The position numbers were made by a program, and so were the translations under genes. A stretch of DNA of 64,000 bases from Fasciolopsis buskii (lineage: Eukaryota > Platyhelminthes > Trematoda > Plagiorchiida > Fasciolidae), in assembly GCA_008360955.1 (NCBI GenBank), contig LUCM01002247.1, positions 62,001-126,000 on the forward strand. The letters are read 5' to 3'. The notes under the pieces are model-generated. The model saw only the letters and a list, made by a program, of their open reading frames with translations. It was not told the origin of the DNA and made no database searches. Below are positions 59,761-64,000 of the stretch, in pieces. Position 1 is the stretch's first letter; each line of letters begins with the position of its first letter.

Positions 59761-60270
59761 AACACCAAGGTTTACGTTATGCATGCGAATTGTTTTTTCT
59801 CCTTCCTTCAACGCTGCTATCAAATAAACCTGTCGAGCCGCAGTCCTGCTCGACAACGTACGAGGTCCCTGCATCGGAAAAATGGAAAACTAGAAAGGTT
59901 CCCTAGAGAAACTATGCTAGCATTATTCGGGCGATCGATACTTCCCCTCTGCTCACACCAAAGAATAGGATTTTCTTTGGAAATCCTAACCGAAGCATTT
60001 GATTCAAAAGTCTTATCCACAAGAGGGTGGGACATTAGACTAGCACGGGAACTCGGAACAGTTGCATACTTATCACTACTCCCCATACTAGAAGCAATGG
60101 ATAACGCGATTCTGATTACCGTGCACGACGATCGATGCAACAATATGAGATTCATTATGTTTGTGCTATTCATTCAGACTCGTTTCCGGACGAAAACTGC
60201 TAGAATCTAGCCTTTAAATAGGAAAACCATTAAAGTCCTCATCAAAGGTTGTTGGTTCTAAGAAGTAGGC
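59760..60270. other. Region open on both strands, unassigned
   Basis: A 158-codon plus frame (59734-60210) overlaps a 117-codon minus frame (59820-60173). Neither has a motif. The minus frame lies upstream of the RTE reverse transcriptase in the same orientation and could be its 5' part, but the endonuclease boxes are absent. Confidence 0.3.
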
Positions 60271-60280
60271 ACCGGAGAGT

Positions 60281-60340
60281 GGCTAAGTGGAAGCGCAAGT
60301 GCTTTGATCACTTGTTTTTCTACTCCATTTTCTTACTGAG
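60281..60340 (+). ncRNA. tRNA-like head sequence
   Basis: GAGTGGCTAAGTGG resembles an A-box (class II tRNA style). It is followed by a perfect 6 bp stem CAAGTG/CACTTG around a seven-base loop in the anticodon-arm position (loop CTTTGAT). No B-box follows, so it is not a working tRNA gene; probably the head of a decayed tRNA-derived repeat. Confidence 0.4.
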
Positions 60341-60499
60341 TTGTTAGTTTAAATGAACTCGGAATGTGGAAGACCGGGAGACTGCTTCGTCTGATCTCTT
60401 GATTTGCTAGCCATGATTGAGTATTTTGGCTTGGGATCAGCTATCCTGTGTGGCCAGTTCGTTCACGGAGGTACGGAGACACGCAAGTCGTCACACCAC

Positions 60500-60960
60500 G
60501 TAAGGTCACAGTCATATTGTGACGAGGATATTATTGACGATACATTAGGGACAAAATATTCCAACCATCACAGTTCCTATGGGTTCAGAAGTAGGATGGC
60601 AAACTGGAGCTTTACGTTGACTATCGGCAGTTGAATTTGGTGATGCAACGGGATTTCTTCCTCCTGCTCATCACGGAGGACTCATTCGATAGTCTGCAGG
60701 GGAGCGCGAAATATTTCGGTACGTTGGATTTGCCGCTGCGGTTTCGTTCAGTCGAACTGGAATCAAGAGATCGGGAAAAGACTGCTTCAGTGATCCCGTC
60801 TGGCATATGCGAGTTTCATAGTATGCCCTTTGTTCTGAATAACACTCCTGCCATTTTCAAAGATTAGTAAATCTCGTACTAAAAGGATTGATTTTGGCAA
60901 AGTGCATCATGTAAATTGACTACGTCCTGGTTCACGGTAGAACCATAGCGAGCCGGTACG
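60500..60960 (+). pseudogene. Ty3/gypsy-type reverse transcriptase remnant
   Basis: Plus-strand translation, with frameshifts, reads a lead block DEDIIDD (about 60520), then LNLVMQRDFFLLLITEDSFD, then LQGSAKYFGTLDLPLRFRSV (about 60695-60755), EKTASVIPSGICEFHSMPF (about 60776-60832) and NNTPAIF. After a break it continues with KCIM-stop-IDYVLVHGRT (about 60900-60945). This is the order of Ty3/gypsy reverse transcriptases: FSTLDLxSGYxQ, KTAFxTPxGxYEFxxMPFGLxNAP, then the YIDD box. The catalytic box has a stop in place of the first residue and Tyr for the second Asp. No LTRs, protease or integrase were seen nearby. Confidence 0.78.
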
Positions 60961-60978
60961 GCTGAGTTGTAGCAGGGG

Positions 60979-60992
60979 ATATATATATATAT
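60979..60992 (+). repeat. AT dinucleotide tract
   Basis: About seven AT units directly after the Ty3-type remnant. Confidence 0.75.
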
Positions 60993-61339
60993 CGGTATAT
61001 ACATCTGAATCCCGAATACAAATTGGAATTAAGCAGAAGAGAACATTGCGAATTGAACTAAGTGGAAACGGTTTTGCGGGTGATCTAGCACACATTTGTA
61101 GGTTCATTTGTAGTTAGTTTGCTGTACCTCGTAAGTTATGTGCCATAAAACATGATTCGTGGCCAGCGAGGGAATATTATGCTGCTCAAATAAAAAAACG
61201 TCTAGTTGTAAGATGTTTCACTCTTAAATCCTTGTTCAGAAAACCTACTCCGCAGGGGAGCAGCACGGGGTCGGTTGTCACCTACTCTGTTTGATTGGAA
61301 ACGGGTGTTTAATTCATTGTGGACTTCTTTTTCATTTCG

Positions 61340-61462
61340 TTTCACTTCTTTTATTGATGAAACAAGTAGGGAAGCTAATTGACAGTGGTGGTATTCGAAC
61401 CGGCGACATCCAGTTCGAAACACGACGATCTGGTCCGTTTGGCTACCGAGGGTTATCACTGA
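61340..61462 (-). repeat. tRNA-derived SINE, minus strand
   Basis: On the minus strand TAGCCAAACGG (plus 61434-61444) fits an A-box and GGTTCGAATACC (plus 61390-61401) a B-box. The 3' part reads GTCAATTAGCTTCCCTACTT, then GTTTCATCAATAAAAGAAGT (plus 61343-61362). The AGCTTCC block and the AATAAARGAAGT tail match the copies at 34.6 and 41.7 kb, with about 60 bases of the body missing. This ties three insertions to one family. Confidence 0.68.
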
Positions 61463-61469
61463 GACCTCT

Positions 61470-62700
61470 ACCGTTGTTTCGAGTACCGTGGGCATTAGTA
61501 TTCAGAAATTGGTCGCTACCTGGGAACGGAATTCGAGGTGGATACGTACAATCCATTAGATTTCTCAACAGGCTCCATAGATGCTTGTATCTGGCATAAA
61601 CTATAAAAAGCAACAGGAAATCAGATGATGTTTCAAATTTGACAATAAAAAGAATCATTGGTAATAGCCATAGTATTGGTGTCAATGTGATGACGCCATT
61701 TGAATTCATCTTTGTAAAACGCTTGTTTGATTGATATTTTATTACCACTTTGAGAATGACCAGTTCTCGTGGTTTGTTCGAAATGTGTTCTGACGAATTT
61801 CGTATAATTCGAATACTTCTGGCCTTTGGAACTTAAAACAGAAGATTGGGGTTTAAATTGAGAACGTGCTTTTCTGTAGCCACATTGCAATCGTACCGTT
61901 TTAGCTCAAGCTATGATTAAGCCGAGTTGATGAATACTCACACAGAAACAATCGGTTTTTGGCACGTTCATTCATGTAATTCTGGTTTTTATTGGATTGT
62001 ATAGGATCGATATTTTCAATTCAAACTAGGTACCATTATAGGCATTGGAAAGAATCTGTGAATTTGCTTTTACCGGGAACGATGAAAGTAATTCGGAACA
62101 CTAAAATGCGGAGCGACTTACTTTACCGGGATGTATATTCATTATTCCTTAAGCACTCAGTCATCAATATTGGGTTAGTATCACACGAAACAATCTTCGG
62201 TCCCCTAAAACGCACCTCTTATTATGATATCGCGAATTGTTTCAGGAATGAGTTAGTTCTATTATCGTCATAAATAACCAGCAGACTCAAACGGAAGTAC
62301 ATGAATGATTCTTCAGTGATCTTTTTGTCTGGAAGATGTTCAGTTTGTATCATTCACGCCGATTATCGATTTGCAGACAAACTGAACTAATCGATTGCCA
62401 ATCTAAACTCGGTTGAACGAGCAGATGTGAATCTGACTAAGTGATCAAATTTTGTGGTGTCACATTTTTATATAACATCAGATCAGTACGGGTTTCGATT
62501 ACCTCTTGCATGAAACGATGTTTCGATGCACCTGGAGAAGCAAATCGTTTTTCTAACCCCTGTAAACATTTTTTTTCAAAAAACCGATGTCAACCTAAGT
62601 TAAGATAATCTTTTACACCTTTTTTTCCGATAGCCCGCGGCGAAATTTATCTAAATCAAAAATAGAAATAACTGCTATCGAATGATGCATATTTGCAGAA
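61470..62700. other. Stretch without a recognised gene
   Basis: Minus frames at 61443-61890 and a plus frame at 61992-62273 (93 codons) lack motifs. The left part adjoins the SINE at 61340-61462. Confidence 0.35.
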
Positions 62701-62712
62701 CGTCTTATTCAC

Positions 62713-62929
62713 CTCTTGTATTGCAGTTTATATGAATAGAAATCAAATACGATTGAAGAAATTTTACAGTTTGTTCAAACTTGCTGGATTTGAGTGTTAG
62801 CTCGCATATGCCACTCAGTTTCTGCTTCCGTTTTTCAGATGTCAGATGATCAGCTAGGCTGGGTAACTCTGGAGGGCGTCTGACCTTCCGCTTCAGGATC
62901 ATGGGCCCAATAAGTGCAATGACGCAATG
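62713..62929 (-). CDS. Candidate exon on the minus strand
   Basis: Read on the minus strand, an AG acceptor (AATGTCTTAG, plus 62930-62931) opens a phase-0 frame of 72 codons that ends at an AG/GTGAAT donor (plus 62712). The peptide is HCVIALIGPMILKRKVRRPP, then LADHLTSEKRKQKLSGICEL and KFEQTVKFLQ. It is basic and helical with a residue mix that looks like real protein. An ATG inside (62902) could also be a start. The pyrimidine tract of the acceptor is poor and no family is recognised. Confidence 0.33.
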
Positions 62930-63194
62930 CTAAGACATTCAGAACCATTTTCCTGTTCTCTTCAATCTAATCTCCGTGTCTGAATTGTAAGCGTACTTTG
63001 TACCGATAGACTGAAATCGCTATTCGAGTAACCGGGATAAAACGGGAACTTTGGCGTATGATGCGGATACCAACACTGTTCACATTGAACTTAAGGTCGT
63101 TAAAGTTAAAAATAGTTTTGTGGAGTTTCCTCTGGGAAATAAATTTCCGGTTTCACGTTAGTTTACGATTATTTCTGTTTTTACCATGTCTTAT

Positions 63195-63370
63195 TTAAAA
63201 TTGTAAAACCATATGGCGTGAGTGTGCAACGTGAATGCGCTTCTTCAGGAAAGTACTTTCGTCGGTGACTCTGATTGCTTTACGTAAAATTGACTGATTG
63301 GATTGTGTTATGTCCATTTCTCGTTCACCGTCATATTTTGCTAATAACCTACGCAGAGCTACGCGATGTT
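63195..63370 (-). CDS. Candidate exon on the minus strand, upstream of 62.7 kb
   Basis: The minus strand has a strong acceptor, TCTGTCTATCCTTTCAG, at plus 63371-63387. After it a frame reads HRVALRRLLAKYDGEREMDI, then NQSILRKAIRVTDESTFLKK and ends in TAA at 63195. An ATG upstream at 63404 is in the same frame. No good donor is present; TAC/GTAAAG within the segment is the best candidate. It may belong with the open segment at 62713-62929, which lies 0.27 kb further along the minus strand. Family not recognised. Confidence 0.33.
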
Positions 63371-63404
63371 CTGAAAGGATAGACAGAACGGTATGATCGT
63401 ACAT

Positions 63405-64000
63405 TAGGCCGGAGATTTTGATGAATTATCTTGCTCGAGGTGACCGTACGTAGGTTCGTTAGGGTTTCGAAGAATAGATCGTGATATATACTCAAAACTG
63501 GCCTGGAAACTTCAATAAGCGACTTTCATTGGAGGCGATCAAAGGTTTTCCGATTTGGAATTTTTCATGTCTTTTGTACAGTCTGGCTGCATTGCGTTTG
63601 TGTACATGTGTAAGAATTCACCGGTGTAATTGCATTTGACGAATACCGGCAAAATGTCTGTTGGTGAATGAAACCAACTGAAACATTCTGTTTAGATTCG
63701 CCACGTGTCAGTTTCAGATTTGAATAAAAAATACAGCACTCTCTGTGTGATTTGGGATTTCATACATATTATATTATACATACATATATCTGCAGGAAAG
63801 AAATAATTCCAAACGTTTTGTTGATCATAATCAATAAAAATGTATGGCATCGTAATGCAAATCAACTCGATCCGGAACGGTGATTGGAAACAATGTTTTT
63901 CTAGACTATATAAATGACAATAGAGCAGGCAAGAGTAATACCCTAGATCATTTACTCGTGCCGGAACAGTTGTCAAAAGTCACAAAAATTTGCTTTCTAG
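63405..64000. other. Stretch without a recognised gene
   Basis: AT-rich end of the window. The 94-codon minus frame (63692-63976) has no motif. Confidence 0.4.

Noticed and set aside
1..64000. CRISPR array, bacterial operons, phage or other prokaryotic system
   Set aside because: There are no regularly spaced repeats, no ribosome-binding-site-led gene runs and almost no long intact frames. The sequence is eukaryotic in every respect.

Overview
The window reads as a repeat-rich animal nuclear genome, most likely a flatworm and probably a fluke. I infer this from three things: many decayed non-LTR retrotransposons of CR1/Jockey-like and RTE type, RTE peptides of the kind I associate with trematodes, and a very low density of small, widely spaced exons with GT-AG borders. 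There are no bacterial operons, rRNA genes or CRISPR arrays. No protein in the window could be tied to a named gene, so the species call is inference.

Region 1 (about 1-30 kb) is a graveyard of non-LTR retrotransposons. Endonuclease and reverse transcriptase pieces lie at 0.6-1.4, 3.8-8.3, 9.5-10.3, 13.8-16.1, 18.9-19.5 and 29.2-29.6 kb, nearly all on the minus strand. The 3.8-8.3 kb copy keeps endonuclease, reverse transcriptase and the C-terminal part of ORF2 in order but is broken by stops and frameshifts. The 13.8-16.1 kb copy has lost part of the endonuclease. Two related ~400 bp repeats (12.5-12.9 and 22.0-22.4 kb) and a 45 bp tandem duplication also lie here. I found no convincing host gene in this part.

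Region 2 (about 31-46 kb) is more AT-rich and holds the best host coding sequence. One clean 94-codon exon lies at 32769-33050. Four phase-compatible exons at 40149-40445, 41994-42154, 45440-45797 and 45926-45954 form the 3' end of a plus-strand gene for a coiled-coil protein of unknown identity, ending in a stop. The introns carry a tRNA-derived SINE and tRNA-like remnants. An internally deleted RTE element sits between the two groups, at 37.0-38.3 kb.

Region 3 (46-64 kb) is again mostly repeats. It starts with a 716 bp sequence 160 bp past the predicted stop codon of the host gene, which recurs almost unchanged at 54658-55374. Then come an RTE 3' end (52.8-53.1 kb), a dead RTE copy on the minus strand (58.5-59.8 kb), a dead Ty3/gypsy-type reverse transcriptase (60.5-61.0 kb) and further SINE copies. 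Two minus-strand open segments with splice-like borders (62.7 and 63.3 kb) may belong to another gene.

The most notable signals are the young ~717 bp repeat beside the 3' end of a gene, a SINE family defined by a shared AATAAARGAAGT tail, and the coiled-coil gene model. I found no coherent new enzyme or defence system.
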